A DNA stretch of 64,000 nt from Streptomyces sp. CC0208 (GCF_003443735.1 NZ_CP031969.1:7936001-8000000), one strand, 5' to 3'; shown: positions 1 to 9,397, counted from the first letter of the stretch. Notes: generated by a model from the letters alone, not told the origin. Made by a program: numbers and translations.

Positions 1-164
1 CCATGGGCAAGGCCGACCGAGGCGTGTACCAACCGGACCCGGAACGCGCCGCGGCCTATGACCGCCTGTACGCCGAGTACCGGCTCCTGCACGACTACTT
101 CGGCCGCGGCACCAACGACGTCATGCATCGCCTGCGCGCTCTCCGCGCCGAAGCGTCCGCCTGA
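1..164 (+). CDS. araB: L-ribulokinase, C-terminal fragment (cut by window edge)
   Basis: Only the last 53 residues are in the window; the reading frame enters at base 3 and stops with TGA at 162-164. The tail ends in the FGRGTNDVMHRLRALR segment typical of the C-terminus of FGGY-family L-ribulokinases. The family phosphorylates L-ribulose with ATP to L-ribulose 5-phosphate in the cytoplasm. The identification rests mainly on the genes that follow: araA starts 50 bases downstream on the same strand and araD follows it, which is the usual araB-A-D order of an L-arabinose catabolic operon. The catalytic domains lie outside the window, so the call is partly contextual. Confidence 0.75.
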   Translation, partial: MGKADRGVYQPDPERAAAYDRLYAEYRLLHDYFGRGTNDVMHRLRALRAEASA

Positions 165-214
165 GCGATCCGGCCACCCCTCCCGCAAGCAGCTCCACGT
201 GAAAGGACCCCGCC

Positions 215-1732
215 ATGACCACACCCGAAGGGCCGTCGACCGGACAGGAGATCTGGTTCCTGACGGGAAGCCAGGGACTGTACGGCGACGACACGTTGCA
301 GCAGGTCGCCCAACAGTCCCGGCAGATCGCCGAACGGCTCGACGCAGCGCCCCAGATACCGCTGCGGATCGTGTGGAAGCCGGTGCTCACCGACGCCGAG
401 TCGATCCGGCGCCTGTGCCTGGAGGCCACCGCCTCGGACACCTGTGTAGGCGTCCTCGTGTGGATGCACACCTTCTCCCCGGCGAAGATGTGGATCGCCG
501 GACTCAGCGCCCTGGACCGGCCCGTGCTGCATCTGCACACCCAGTACAACCTGTCGCTGCCCTGGTCGAGCATCGACATGGACTTCATGAACCTCAACCA
601 GGCCGCCCACGGCGACCGCGAGTTCGCGCACATAGAGTCCCGCGTCGGCGTCAACCGCAAGATCGTCGCCGGTCACAGCACCGATCCGCGGGTCGTGAGG
701 CGCGTCGCCGCCTGGACCCGGGCCGCGGCCGGGCGTCACGCCTCGCGCACCCTGCGGCTGGCACGCTTCGGCGACAACATGCGCGATGTCGCCGTGACCG
801 AGGGCGACAAGGTCGAGGCGCAGCTGCGGTTCGGGTTCTCCGTGAACACCTATGGCGTCAATGACCTGGTGGCCGTGGTCGACGCGGTCGAGGACAAGGC
901 GGCGGCCGAACTCGCCGAGGAGTACGTGGAGTCGTACGACGTCGTACCCGCCCTGCGCCCCGGCGGCATCCGTCACGACTCGCTCCTGTATGCGGCTCGC
1001 CAGGAGATCGGCCTGCGGACCTTCCTGACCGAGGGCGGCTTCACCGCGTTCACCACCAACTTCGAGGACCTGGGCGGGCTGCGCCAGCTGCCCGGCCTGG
1101 CCGTGCAGCGGCTCATGGCCGACGGCTACGGCTTCGGCGGCGAGGGCGACTGGAAGACCGCCGCGCTGCTGCGCACCATGAAGGTCATGGGCGCCGGACA
1201 AGCCGGCGGCACCAGCTTCATGGAGGACTACACGTACCACCTGGGCCCCGGCACCCCGCGCATCCTGGGCGCCCACATGCTGGAGGTCTGCCCCTCGATC
1301 GCTGCCGACCGGCCCAGCTGCGAGATCCACCCGCTGTCCATCGGCGGGCGCGAGGACCCGGTCCGCCTGGTCTTCAACGCGGCCGAGGGCCCGGCCGTCG
1401 TCGTCGGCCTGTGCGATCTCGGCGACCGCTTCCGCCTCACCGCGAACGCCGTCGACGTCATCGCTCCGAGCCAGCCGCTGCCTCAGCTTCCGGTCGCGAG
1501 GGCCGTGTGGACGCCACGTCCCTCGCTGGCCGAGTCGGCGGAGAGCTGGCTGCTGGCCGGAGCCCCGCACCACACCGTGCTCAGTTCGGCCGTCGACGCC
1601 GAGACGCTGGGCGACTTCGCCGCCATGACCGGCGTCGAACTGCTCACCATCGACGAGCACACCACCACCGACCAGTTCGCCAAGGAGATCCGGTGGAACG
1701 CCGCCTACCACCGTCTGGCCCAGGCGCTGTGA
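215..1732 (+). CDS. araA: L-arabinose isomerase
   Basis: 505 residues, the normal length for AraA, which converts L-arabinose to L-ribulose in the cytoplasm using a divalent metal. The N-terminal WFLTGSQGLYG segment is the AraA hallmark. Metal/catalytic landmarks are visible in order: the FTTNFEDLGG glutamate near residue 285, GEGDWKTAALLR near residue 310, MEDYTYHLG near residue 335 and the late histidines in APHHT near residue 450. The ATG at 215 is preceded by GAAAGGA. It sits between araB and araD on the same strand, so the three genes form one arabinose operon. No araC- or LacI-type regulator is visible next to it in this window. Confidence 0.97.
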   Translation: MTTPEGPSTGQEIWFLTGSQGLYGDDTLQQVAQQSRQIAERLDAAPQIPLRIVWKPVLTDAESIRRLCLEATASDTCVGVLVWMHTFSPAKMWIAGLSALDRPVLHLHTQYNLSLPWSSIDMDFMNLNQAAHGDREFAHIESRVGVNRKIVAGHSTDPRVVRRVAAWTRAAAGRHASRTLRLARFGDNMRDVAVTEGDKVEAQLRFGFSVNTYGVNDLVAVVDAVEDKAAAELAEEYVESYDVVPALRPGGIRHDSLLYAARQEIGLRTFLTEGGFTAFTTNFEDLGGLRQLPGLAVQRLMADGYGFGGEGDWKTAALLRTMKVMGAGQAGGTSFMEDYTYHLGPGTPRILGAHMLEVCPSIAADRPSCEIHPLSIGGREDPVRLVFNAAEGPAVVVGLCDLGDRFRLTANAVDVIAPSQPLPQLPVARAVWTPRPSLAESAESWLLAGAPHHTVLSSAVDAETLGDFAAMTGVELLTIDEHTTTDQFAKEIRWNAAYHRLAQAL

Positions 1733-1757
1733 CTCCCCGTACCGAAGGAGACGACCG

Positions 1758-2486
1758 ATGAGCGTGCCCGTCCGGGAGGGTCTGCGCCGGGAGGTACTGG
1801 AGGCGAACCTGGCCATCCCCCAGGTCGGCCTGGCGACCCTGACCTGGGGAAACGTCAGCGGAGTCGACCGCGAGGCAGGCGTGTTCGTCATCAAGCCCTC
1901 CGGCGTGCCCTATGACGCCCTGACCATCGACGACCTGGTCACCGTCCGCCTGTCCGACGGCGCCGTGGTCGACGGCGAACTACGCCCCTCCACCGACACC
2001 GAGACCCACCGCTGCCTCTACCTGGCCTTCCCCTCCATCGGCGGGGTCACCCACACCCACTCCACCCACGCTGTCGCCTTCGCCCAGGCCCGCCGCGACG
2101 TCCCCGTCCTGGGCACCACCCACGCCGACACCTTCAACGGGCCCCTGCCCGTCACCCGCGACCTCACCGAGGAGGAGTGCGCGAAGGACTACGAGTACAA
2201 CACCGGCCGCGTCATCGTGGACCTGCTGGACGGACAGGACCAGCGGGCGGTCGAGGTCCCCGCCGCCCTCGTCGCCGGCCACGGCCCCTTCACCTGGGGC
2301 GCCACCGCCCGCAAATCACTGGAACACGCGATCATCTGCGAGGCCGTCGCCGACATCGCCCTGCACACCATGTCCCTGAACCCGACGGCACCGCCGCCCG
2401 CCCACCTGCTGGAACGCCACTACACCCGCAAACACGGCCCCGGCGCCTACTACGGCAACCCTGACATGACGCCGACCTCCGGATGA
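1758..2486 (+). CDS. araD: L-ribulose-5-phosphate 4-epimerase
   Basis: 242 residues of the class II aldolase/adducin fold. AraD converts L-ribulose 5-phosphate to D-xylulose 5-phosphate, which enters the pentose phosphate pathway. Visible marks are LTWGNVSG near residue 30, the phosphate-binding KPSGVPYD near residue 48, and the zinc-ligand histidines in THTHSTH near residue 97; a further histidine in GHGPFTWG lies near 175. GAAGGAGA sits just upstream of the ATG, 25 bases after the araA stop, consistent with cotranscription. The next gene downstream is on the opposite strand, so araD ends the operon. Confidence 0.95.
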   Translation: MSVPVREGLRREVLEANLAIPQVGLATLTWGNVSGVDREAGVFVIKPSGVPYDALTIDDLVTVRLSDGAVVDGELRPSTDTETHRCLYLAFPSIGGVTHTHSTHAVAFAQARRDVPVLGTTHADTFNGPLPVTRDLTEEECAKDYEYNTGRVIVDLLDGQDQRAVEVPAALVAGHGPFTWGATARKSLEHAIICEAVADIALHTMSLNPTAPPPAHLLERHYTRKHGPGAYYGNPDMTPTSG

Positions 2487-2573
2487 CCGGCGTGCGTCGC
2501 CGCCGACGCGATCGCGCTGTGCCGGGCGTGCCCCCTCACCGGTGGCCAGGACCTCGGGGTGACCCCGTCAGGA

Positions 2574-3659
2574 TCACGCGACCACCGCCGCCCGCACACA
2601 CAGCACATCCGGCAGATGTGAGGCCAGCTGCCGCCAGCTGTCGCCGTCGTCGGCCGAGGCGTACACCTCGCCGTTGCGGTTGCCGAAGTAGACGCCGGCC
2701 GGGTCCGCGTCGTCCGTGCACATCGCGTCCCGCAGCACCGTGCCGTAGTGGTCCTCCTGCGGCAGGCCCGCAGTGAGCGGTTCCCAGCTCTTGCCGGCGT
2801 CCGCCGTGCGGAAGACCCGGCACCGGTGACCGGCCGGGACCCGGTCCGCGTCGGCGTTGATCGGGAAGACGTACGCCGTCCCACCGCGGTGAGGGTGGGC
2901 GGCCGTCGCGAAGCCGAAGGTGGACGGCAGCCCCTCGCCGATGTCCGTCCAGTGCGTCCCCGCGTCGTCGCTCGTGTACACACCCCAGTGGTTCTGCAGG
3001 TACAGCCGGTCCGGGTCGGCCGCGTCCCGGGCGACCTTGTGCACGCACTGGCCGAACTCCGGGTTCGGGTCGGGCAGGAACACCGCGGAGACACCGGAGT
3101 TGGACGGCTCCCAGCTCGCGCCGCCGTCCGCGGTGCGGAACACCCCCGCCGTGGAGACGGCCACCGTCACCGCGCGCGGGTCCCGTTTGTCGGTCAGGAC
3201 GGTGTGGAGCCCCTCACCACCGCCGCCCGGCACCCATTTCGAACGGGTCGGATGCTCCCACAGGGGCCGGACCAGCTCGAAACTCTCGCCGCGGTCCTCG
3301 GAGCGGTACAGCGCGGCGGGCTCCGTGCCCGCGTACACCACGTCCGGTTCGGCCGCCGCAGGATGCAGCTGCCAGACCCGCTCCAGGGAGGCCCCGGTGT
3401 CCTTCGGGAACTTCACGGCGGGCTGGGCCGGCTCCGTCCAGGTGCGGCCCAGGTCGTCGGAGTGGAACACCGACGGGCCCCAGTGCGCGCTGTCGCCGCC
3501 GGCCAGCAGCCGCGGGCGCGCGCCCCGGGTGTCGATCGCGACCGAGTACACGGCCTGCGCGTTGAAATACGGACTCTCGTCGAACGCCCAGGTGCCGCCT
3601 CGCTCGCGCCCGATGAACAGGCCCTTACGCGTCCCCACGGCAAGCAGCTTCTCCGTCAT
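2574..3659 (-). CDS. BNR/Asp-box repeat (sialidase-like propeller) protein
   Basis: 361 residues when started at the ATG of MTEKLLAVGTRKGLF; a longer in-frame start at 3752 adds an unlike, arginine-rich stretch and is not favoured. The protein carries six Asp-box motifs (SDDLGRTW, SEDRGESF, TADGGASW, SDDAGTHW, TADAGKSW, SADDGDSW), which mark the beta-hairpins of a sialidase/Vps10-type beta-propeller. There is no signal peptide, so a cytoplasmic location is inferred. Proteins like this are often labelled exo-alpha-sialidase or WD40/YVTN-like glycosyl hydrolase, but the catalytic arginine triad of true sialidases is not evident, so enzymatic activity is not claimed. It is convergent with araD. 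Confidence 0.8.
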   Translation of the reverse strand: MTEKLLAVGTRKGLFIGRERGGTWAFDESPYFNAQAVYSVAIDTRGARPRLLAGGDSAHWGPSVFHSDDLGRTWTEPAQPAVKFPKDTGASLERVWQLHPAAAEPDVVYAGTEPAALYRSEDRGESFELVRPLWEHPTRSKWVPGGGGEGLHTVLTDKRDPRAVTVAVSTAGVFRTADGGASWEPSNSGVSAVFLPDPNPEFGQCVHKVARDAADPDRLYLQNHWGVYTSDDAGTHWTDIGEGLPSTFGFATAAHPHRGGTAYVFPINADADRVPAGHRCRVFRTADAGKSWEPLTAGLPQEDHYGTVLRDAMCTDDADPAGVYFGNRNGEVYASADDGDSWRQLASHLPDVLCVRAAVVA

Positions 3660-3952
3660 ACCGATCGCCTCCGCTGTGCTCTGACGTCTTTGTCCCAGCC
3701 ACCGGCCAGTCTGCACCCCGCCACTGACAGTCACCTCTGGAACGGGCTCCATCGCAGGTCAGGGCGGGGATGGTAACCGGCAGCGGCGCTGGACGGGCGG
3801 CTTTCGGCAAGATGAGCGCGGGGAGGGGCGGGCGGTGGGACCGTCGTGACGGAGAACTCGCCCTGAGCCGTGAGCATCGCGGCGGGCTCTCCCGTATGGG
3901 AGGTCGGTCCGGCATGTTCGTGCGCCCGTCGCTCATGAGGAGGATGCCCTCG

Positions 3953-4540
3953 ATGGCGTTCCGTGGTCCCAAGGTCTGGCTGTGGCGCTGGCGGCGTAAT
4001 CCGCTCAGACGCCGTGCCGACGCCGTCGAGGCGTGGGTCGTGCTCGGTGCCTGGCTGCTCACCGTGGTGGCCGGGGTGCTCGCGGGGCTGGGGGTGAGCC
4101 GGGCCGTCGAGCATCAGCTGGCGCTGGAGCGTGTCGAGTGGCGGCCCGTCGTGGCCCGGCTCGCCGACCAGGCACCCGGCGCGGCCGATCCGGGCACGTC
4201 GAGCGGTGAACGGGTGTGGGGCGAGGTGGTCTGGACCGGGGCCGACGGGTCGGCCCACACGGGTCAGGTGCGCGTCGATCCGGGTAGCACCCAGGGCACC
4301 CCGGTCACCGTCTGGACGGACGCCCAGGGCCGCCTGATGACCCAGCCCGCCACAAAGAGTCAGGCCCAGATCCGCGCAGCGATGATCGGCGTACTGGTCG
4401 GCATCAGCACCGCGGCCGTCCCCTTCGTGGGCGTCCGAGTCCTCCGCGGCCGCCTGGAGCGCCGCCGCCTCGACCAGTGGGACACCGACTGGGCGCACTT
4501 CGGACCGTTGTGGGGCGGCAGGCGGGCCGACGGGAGGTAG
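3953..4540 (+). CDS. Rv1733c-type two-helix membrane protein
   Basis: 195 residues from the ATG of MAFRGPKVWLWRWRRNPLRRR; GAGGAGG lies 9 bases upstream, so the longer upstream frame is rejected. Two membrane segments, about residues 27-48 (AWVVLGAWLLTVVAGV) and 143-165, flank a soluble loop of about 90 residues. The RRNPLRRRxDxxE start followed by a helix and a central external domain is the layout of the actinobacterial Rv1733c family, whose mycobacterial founder belongs to the DosR dormancy regulon. Function is unknown. It is a single gene between two minus-strand genes, and no DosR-type box was recognised. Confidence 0.8.
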   Translation: MAFRGPKVWLWRWRRNPLRRRADAVEAWVVLGAWLLTVVAGVLAGLGVSRAVEHQLALERVEWRPVVARLADQAPGAADPGTSSGERVWGEVVWTGADGSAHTGQVRVDPGSTQGTPVTVWTDAQGRLMTQPATKSQAQIRAAMIGVLVGISTAAVPFVGVRVLRGRLERRRLDQWDTDWAHFGPLWGGRRADGR

Positions 4541-4651
4541 CGCCGGCGGGAGGGGGCGCGTGCGGTGTGCCGGCGGTGTGCAGCCGCGCCGGGCGGGGCC
4601 ATCCTGTGTGCGGGCCGTGAGTGACACCTCGCGAACCGCACCCGGCTCACC

Positions 4652-6709
4652 TCACTCGCCGCACTCCCTCCGTGCGTGGGCCGCCTCCCAAGCGCCCCCC
4701 AGCACCTCCCGGCACGCCCGCATCAACCGCTCGTCGTCCAGCACGTCATGGCTGCCGTACCCGCCGGACGGCGACACCAGATGCCGTCGCCGAGCCGCCA
4801 GTTCCGCACGAAGAAGATCGTGCAGGGGCACTGACGCAGGCCCCAGGGCGGCGAGGCAGGCGGTGATCGTCCGACGGGTGTACGGATTCTCCGCCCAGGC
4901 CGTCCGCAGCACCGGCGCGGCGAGCTCCCCTTCCCCGGAGATCCGCCACACCGCGCACGCGGCGGACACCCGCTCCCACAGGTCCTCCGCCATAACCATC
5001 CGCCGCAACCCCGGCAGCGCCGCACCGGCCTTCGGCCCAAGACGCGCCAACGCCCCCGCGGCCGCTCGTCGCCGAGGCATCCCCTCCGTCAACTCGCCGG
5101 TCAGCACGGGCAGTACGGCCGACGCGTCCCCTTCCACGGACCACAGCGCCCCCGCGGCGACCGCCGCGCACTCCGTCTCCAGCAGCTCGCGCAGGACGGG
5201 CACCACCAGGGAGGGCGCCGCACTCCCGAACGCCTCCAGAGCGTGAACAGCCGCCTCCACCACGGCGTCCCGCAACCGCAGTCGCACCGGCAGGCCCCGC
5301 AGAAGCCGCAACACCTCCGGTACGGCCTCCGCGTCGCCCAGTGCGGTGAGCGCCGACAACAGCGGCACGGCCCGCTCGAAGGTCCCGGCGGAGTCCGGCG
5401 CGACCTCACCCAGCCGACGACGCAGTGCGGGCGCGAGCAGGGCCGCCCCCGGGCCCAGGTGACCGATCACATGGCCCAGATCGTCGGGTACGACCGGACC
5501 GGCCAGCACCTCCGCCAGCACCGGTGTCGCCCGGGAATCCCCGGTCCTGGCAAGGGCCTTGAGCGGACCGCCGAGTGTCGGTGCCCCGCGCTCCGGGCGC
5601 CGTACCCACAGGTCGGGCCGGGAGGTCACCAGGGCGGCCAGGTCGTCGGCGGCGGGTGCGGCCAGGTCGAACAGGTCCTCCAGGACGGACACTGCGGCGT
5701 CACGCAACCGGCCCTCCTCGGCGGCGAGTTGAGCGCCGATCAGAGTGACGGGCTCGGCCCAGTCGGCGCGCCACTCACGGAACAGCCCCGCCGACATCCA
5801 CACGGCGTTGCACCGGTCGACGGCGTCCGGGCTGGTCAACTGCCCCTTCAGCAGGGCAGTGCGCTCGTCGAGCCGGTCACCGAGCCCGCGGTGCAGGGTC
5901 CGCAGCAACTGCGAGCCCTCCTCGTCCGAGGGCCGCAACCGTCGTAGTCGGCCGGCGAGGGTGCCGGCGTGGGGGCAGTCGACACCATGCCGTCCGGTGG
6001 ACCGCCGGGCGGACCGCTCTCTGAGCAGCTCGACGGCGACCGGCACCAGGTCGGGCGGGAGCCGGTCGGGGGCGCAGTCGGCGAGCTGGCCGAGGGCGGC
6101 GAGGCGCAGCCCGGGGTCGTACGGCGCGGTGCTCTGTGCCGTCAGCAACTCCAGTGCTCCGGCCCCGTGTCCGGGATGCCGCCGGGCGAGGAGGCCCAGG
6201 CTCTCGGTGAGGGCGTGCAGGACCCGGTCGTCCCGCTCCAGCGCGCAGCGCTCCCGCAACAGGGCGAGCACGCGCACCGGTTCGTCCAGGAAGCACACCA
6301 GAGCTCTCGGGACGGCCCGGCGGACGGCGGGGTCGGCGTCCCCCGCCAGCCGGACGAACACCTCGGCGCCGGCGCGCACTGCTTCCCGGGCCCGCGTGCG
6401 CGGACCGTCCTCGGCACCGTCCTCCGCGCCCGCGCTCTCGGCTCCGATGCTGACGACGAGTTCGACGATGCCGGCCCGGTCCGCGACCTCCCCGCTCGCC
6501 ACGAGCGCGAGCAGAAACGGAACGCAGGCCAGGGTCGAGTCGTACACGTCTCCCTGGTGGTGCACGGCGCCGTACATCCCGTCGAGGGCGGTCTCCCGCT
6601 CGGCCGGGTCCGCGGAGGCGAGCCCCCGCAGCAGCCCGGGCACGTCCTCCGCGCTGCCGTACGCGTGCCGCAGCGCGGCCCAGTCGACCTCGTCGATCCC
6701 CGTGAACAC
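4652..6709 (-). CDS. HEAT-repeat (PBS lyase-like) protein
   Basis: 685 residues starting at the GTG of VFTGIDEVDWAALRHAYGSA, which has a strong GGGAGGA 5 bases upstream; the frame is open far upstream of this but the sequence there is antisense shadow. Most of the chain is tandem alpha-helical HEAT-like repeats rich in Ala, Leu and Arg, for instance DPAVRRAVPRALV near residue 115 and repeats through residue 640. No signal peptide, membrane segment or catalytic motif is seen. Such solenoids serve as protein-protein interaction scaffolds; partner and role are unknown. It is a single gene with no visible operon mate. Confidence 0.8.
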   Translation of the reverse strand: MFTGIDEVDWAALRHAYGSAEDVPGLLRGLASADPAERETALDGMYGAVHHQGDVYDSTLACVPFLLALVASGEVADRAGIVELVVSIGAESAGAEDGAEDGPRTRAREAVRAGAEVFVRLAGDADPAVRRAVPRALVCFLDEPVRVLALLRERCALERDDRVLHALTESLGLLARRHPGHGAGALELLTAQSTAPYDPGLRLAALGQLADCAPDRLPPDLVPVAVELLRERSARRSTGRHGVDCPHAGTLAGRLRRLRPSDEEGSQLLRTLHRGLGDRLDERTALLKGQLTSPDAVDRCNAVWMSAGLFREWRADWAEPVTLIGAQLAAEEGRLRDAAVSVLEDLFDLAAPAADDLAALVTSRPDLWVRRPERGAPTLGGPLKALARTGDSRATPVLAEVLAGPVVPDDLGHVIGHLGPGAALLAPALRRRLGEVAPDSAGTFERAVPLLSALTALGDAEAVPEVLRLLRGLPVRLRLRDAVVEAAVHALEAFGSAAPSLVVPVLRELLETECAAVAAGALWSVEGDASAVLPVLTGELTEGMPRRRAAAGALARLGPKAGAALPGLRRMVMAEDLWERVSAACAVWRISGEGELAAPVLRTAWAENPYTRRTITACLAALGPASVPLHDLLRAELAARRRHLVSPSGGYGSHDVLDDERLMRACREVLGGAWEAAHARRECGE

Positions 6710-6846
6710 GTTGTCCTCCCCAGGCGAAGTACCAACTGATCGGAGTCTGCACCACGGGACCGACAACGAAGCGGAATCAGTGTGTGACGGTGAGCGATCC
6801 GGACAGGGAGGTGGTCCGGTTTTCGCCAGGCAGCCGCGGAACGGCC

Positions 6847-8502
6847 TCAGTTGGCGCCGGGCAGTGCCCTCCCGAGGATCGCGGCCACGTCCGCCGCGTC
6901 GGGCAGCGTGCCGAAGGCGTGCCCCCAGTCGCCGCCGAGCCGGGTCGCGCAGAACGCGTCGGCGACCGCCGGCGGGGCGTGCCGGACGAGGAGGGAGGCC
7001 TGGAGCGTCAGCGCCATGTACTCCACCAGTCGGCGGGCGCCCGCCTCGGACGCCGTGGCCAACTGGTCCCTGAGGCGGGCGACGGCCGCGTCCAGACGGG
7101 CGTCCGCCCCCTGGGCCAGGGCGAGTTCGCCGAACAGCGCCTGAGCGGTGTCCGGATCGCGGCGCAACGCCCGCAGGACGTCGAGGGCGTTGACGTTCCC
7201 GGAGCCCTCCCAGATCGACAGCAGGGGCGCCTCCCGGTAGTGCCGGGGCATGCCCGAGTCCTCCACGTAGCCGTTGCCGCCGAGGCATTCCAGGGCCTCC
7301 GCGGTGAAGGCCGGACCCCGCTTCGTGACCCAGTACTTGCCGACCGCGGTGGCGATACGGCGGAACGCCTGCTCGCCTGCGTCCCCGCGTACGGCCCGGT
7401 CGGCGGCGCCCGCCAGCCGTAGCGTGAGGGTGGTGGCGGCCTCGGACTCCAGTGCCAGATCGGCCAGGACGTTGCGCATCAGCGGCTGGTCGATCAGCCG
7501 GGCGCCGAACGCGCTGCGGTGCCGGGCATGATGTCCCGCCTCGACGAGCGTCCTGCGCATCAGGGTCGCCGACATCATCACGCAGTCCAGCCGCGTGCAG
7601 TTGACCATCTCGATGATGGTCTTGACGCCCTGTCCCTCGGGGCCGACCAGCCAGGCGACCGTCCCGTCGAACTCGGGCTCGGAGGAGGCGTTGGACCTGT
7701 TGCCGAGCTTGTCCTTGAGGCGCTGGATGCGGAAGGTGTTGCGGCTGCCGTCCGGCAGGACGCGCGGGACGAGGAAGCACGACAGCCCGCCGGGCGCCTG
7801 TGCCAGCACCAGGAACACATCGCACATCGGCGCCGACGTGAACCACTTGTGCCCACGCAGGGTGTACATCCCGGACTCCGCGGTGGGCGTGGCGGTGGTG
7901 GTGTTCGTCCGGACGTCGGAGCCGCCCTGTTTCTCGGTCATCCCCATGCCCGCGAGCAGGCCGCGCTTTCGGGTCGGCACCCTGAGCTCCGGCTCGTACT
8001 CACGGCCGGTCAGCAGGGATTCGTAGACCTTCGCCAGCTCCGGCTCCTTGCGCAGCGCCGGGATCGCCGCGTACGTCATCGACGTGGGGCAGCCGTGGCC
8101 AGCGTCCGTGTGTCCCCACACCAGGCCGCCCGCCGTGCGGGCGACATGGGCGCCGGTACGGTCCTCCGCCCAGGGTGTGCCGGCCAGGCCCTCGGCGACG
8201 GCGGTCCGCATCAGGTGGTGCCAGCTCGGGTGGAAGTCGACCTCGTCGACCCGGTTGCCGTACCGGTCGTGCGTGCGCAGCACCGGCTCGTGCCGGTTGG
8301 CCTGGTCCGCCCACTCCTGGGCCTCGGCGCTGCCGGCCCGCAGACCGAGCCGCCGCAGGCCCTCCTCGGCCCAGTCGGCGCCCTCGCGGCGCAGCCCCTC
8401 CAGCAGGACGGGGTCGTCGGAGGCGTCGTACGGGGCAAGGGGAGGGGGCTGGTTGGTGACGGCGTGGGTGGCGGCCTGCTCGGGCGCGGCGAGGGAGTCC
8501 AT
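6847..8502 (-). CDS. Acyl-CoA dehydrogenase family protein, AidB-like
   Basis: 551 residues, the size of the AidB branch of acyl-CoA dehydrogenases rather than the about 380 of standard enzymes. Landmarks are LAGMGMTEKQGGSDVRTN (FAD-binding TEKxGGSDV) near residue 190, GHKWFTSAP near 215, ARHRSAFGARLIDQPLMRN near 325 and ALECLGGNGYVED near 405, followed by the AidB-type C-terminal helical domain. E. coli AidB is a flavoprotein induced by alkylation that binds DNA; the true substrate of such proteins is uncertain. The ATG at 8502 has no clear ribosome site and may be read from a very short leader. It is divergent from a PaaX-type regulator with a dyad between them. Confidence 0.88.
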   Translation of the reverse strand: MDSLAAPEQAATHAVTNQPPPLAPYDASDDPVLLEGLRREGADWAEEGLRRLGLRAGSAEAQEWADQANRHEPVLRTHDRYGNRVDEVDFHPSWHHLMRTAVAEGLAGTPWAEDRTGAHVARTAGGLVWGHTDAGHGCPTSMTYAAIPALRKEPELAKVYESLLTGREYEPELRVPTRKRGLLAGMGMTEKQGGSDVRTNTTTATPTAESGMYTLRGHKWFTSAPMCDVFLVLAQAPGGLSCFLVPRVLPDGSRNTFRIQRLKDKLGNRSNASSEPEFDGTVAWLVGPEGQGVKTIIEMVNCTRLDCVMMSATLMRRTLVEAGHHARHRSAFGARLIDQPLMRNVLADLALESEAATTLTLRLAGAADRAVRGDAGEQAFRRIATAVGKYWVTKRGPAFTAEALECLGGNGYVEDSGMPRHYREAPLLSIWEGSGNVNALDVLRALRRDPDTAQALFGELALAQGADARLDAAVARLRDQLATASEAGARRLVEYMALTLQASLLVRHAPPAVADAFCATRLGGDWGHAFGTLPDAADVAAILGRALPGAN

Positions 8503-8510
8503 GCCATCAA

Positions 8511-8548
8511 TGTTGCACTTTGCCTGCGGTCGTAGCAATAGTGCAACA
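8511..8548. promoter_or_regulatory. Inverted repeat in the divergent aidB-like/paaX-like promoter region
   Basis: TGTTGCAC at 8511-8518 is the exact inverse complement of GTGCAACA at 8541-8548, with a 22-base spacer. It fills most of the 66-base gap between the minus-strand acyl-CoA dehydrogenase and the plus-strand regulator. Its place suggests the operator of the adjacent PaaX-type protein controlling both genes; that assignment is inference. Confidence 0.55.
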
Positions 8549-8568
8549 GGACGGGAGTCGTACAGTAC

Positions 8569-9333
8569 GTGACCATGCGCAGGAACGTGTCGGAGCAGCC
8601 CGGTGAGGTGGACCTGCGGCCGCTGTCCGCCCGGTCGGTCGTGCTGAGCCTGTTGCTCGGCGCGCATCCACCGCAGCTGCCGGTGAAGGACCTGGTCCGC
8701 GCGGTGGAGCCGTTCGGGGTCGGCGGCTCCACGCTGCGTGCCGCGCTCAGCCGGATGGTGAGCGCCGGGGACCTGCGGCGTGCCGAGGGCGTCTACGGCC
8801 TCAGCGACCGGCTTCTCGCCCGTCAGCGCCGCCAGGACGACTCCGTGCACCCCCGCACGCGCGCGTGGAGCGGCGACTGGGAGATGGTCGTGATCACCGC
8901 TACCGGCCGTGGACCGGCCGAACGCGCCGAACTGCGCGCGCGGCTGACCGCCCTCCGGCTCGCCGAACTGCGCGAGGGCGTCTGGCTGCGCCCCGCCAAC
9001 CTGCTCCGACCACTCCCGGAGGACCTCGACGGGATCGCCCAGCGCTGCACGGCCCGCCCTGCCGGTTCCGGCCCCGAGCTCGCCGCCGGCCTGTGGCCCC
9101 TGGACCGCTGGGCGGCCGACTCCCGGGCGTTGCTCGCCCATGTCGCCCGCGCGGACCGGCCGGCGGACCGGCTCACCGGCTTCGCGGCGGTCGTACGCCA
9201 TCTGCTGACCGATCCGGTCCTGCCGCCCGAGCTCCTGCCGCACGACTGGCCGGGCGCCGCACTGCGGTCCGCGTACGCGGCCTATCAGGGCGAGCTCGCG
9301 GACACCGTCCCTCAGGACCACCTGCGCGCATGA
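8569..9333 (+). CDS. PaaX family transcriptional regulator
   Basis: 254 residues from GTG 8569; ATG 8575 two codons later is an equally possible start. The N-terminal winged-helix part (about 20-80, SARSVVLSLLLGAHPPQLPV then GGSTLRAALSRMVSAGDLRR) and the central domain with TRAWSGDWEMVVI near residue 100 match the PaaX family, whose founder represses phenylacetate degradation in response to phenylacetyl-CoA. No phenylacetate genes are here. The partner is the divergent AidB-like dehydrogenase, an arrangement that suggests an acyl-CoA-responsive local regulator acting on the 8511-8548 dyad. The ligand is unknown. Confidence 0.88.
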   Translation: MTMRRNVSEQPGEVDLRPLSARSVVLSLLLGAHPPQLPVKDLVRAVEPFGVGGSTLRAALSRMVSAGDLRRAEGVYGLSDRLLARQRRQDDSVHPRTRAWSGDWEMVVITATGRGPAERAELRARLTALRLAELREGVWLRPANLLRPLPEDLDGIAQRCTARPAGSGPELAAGLWPLDRWAADSRALLAHVARADRPADRLTGFAAVVRHLLTDPVLPPELLPHDWPGAALRSAYAAYQGELADTVPQDHLRA

Positions 9334-9336
9334 CAC

Positions 9337-9381
9337 GGCGGCCGTGCGAAGCGCCGTGCGGGGACGCTTCGTACGGCCGCC
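9337..9381. terminator. Strong bidirectional hairpin between paaX-like gene and pectate lyase
   Basis: A 17-base-pair stem (arms 9337-9353 and 9365-9381, one G-T pair) closes an 11-base loop. It lies exactly between two convergent genes ending at 9333 and 9398 and can serve both. Confidence 0.8.
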
Positions 9382-9397
9382 TTCACCTGCCGAGCGA

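Noticed and set aside
4652..7846. A 1064-codon minus-strand open frame
   Set aside because: Only the part after GTG 6709 encodes the HEAT protein, with a strong ribosome site; the upstream part is a shadow of the acyl-CoA dehydrogenase gene in another frame.
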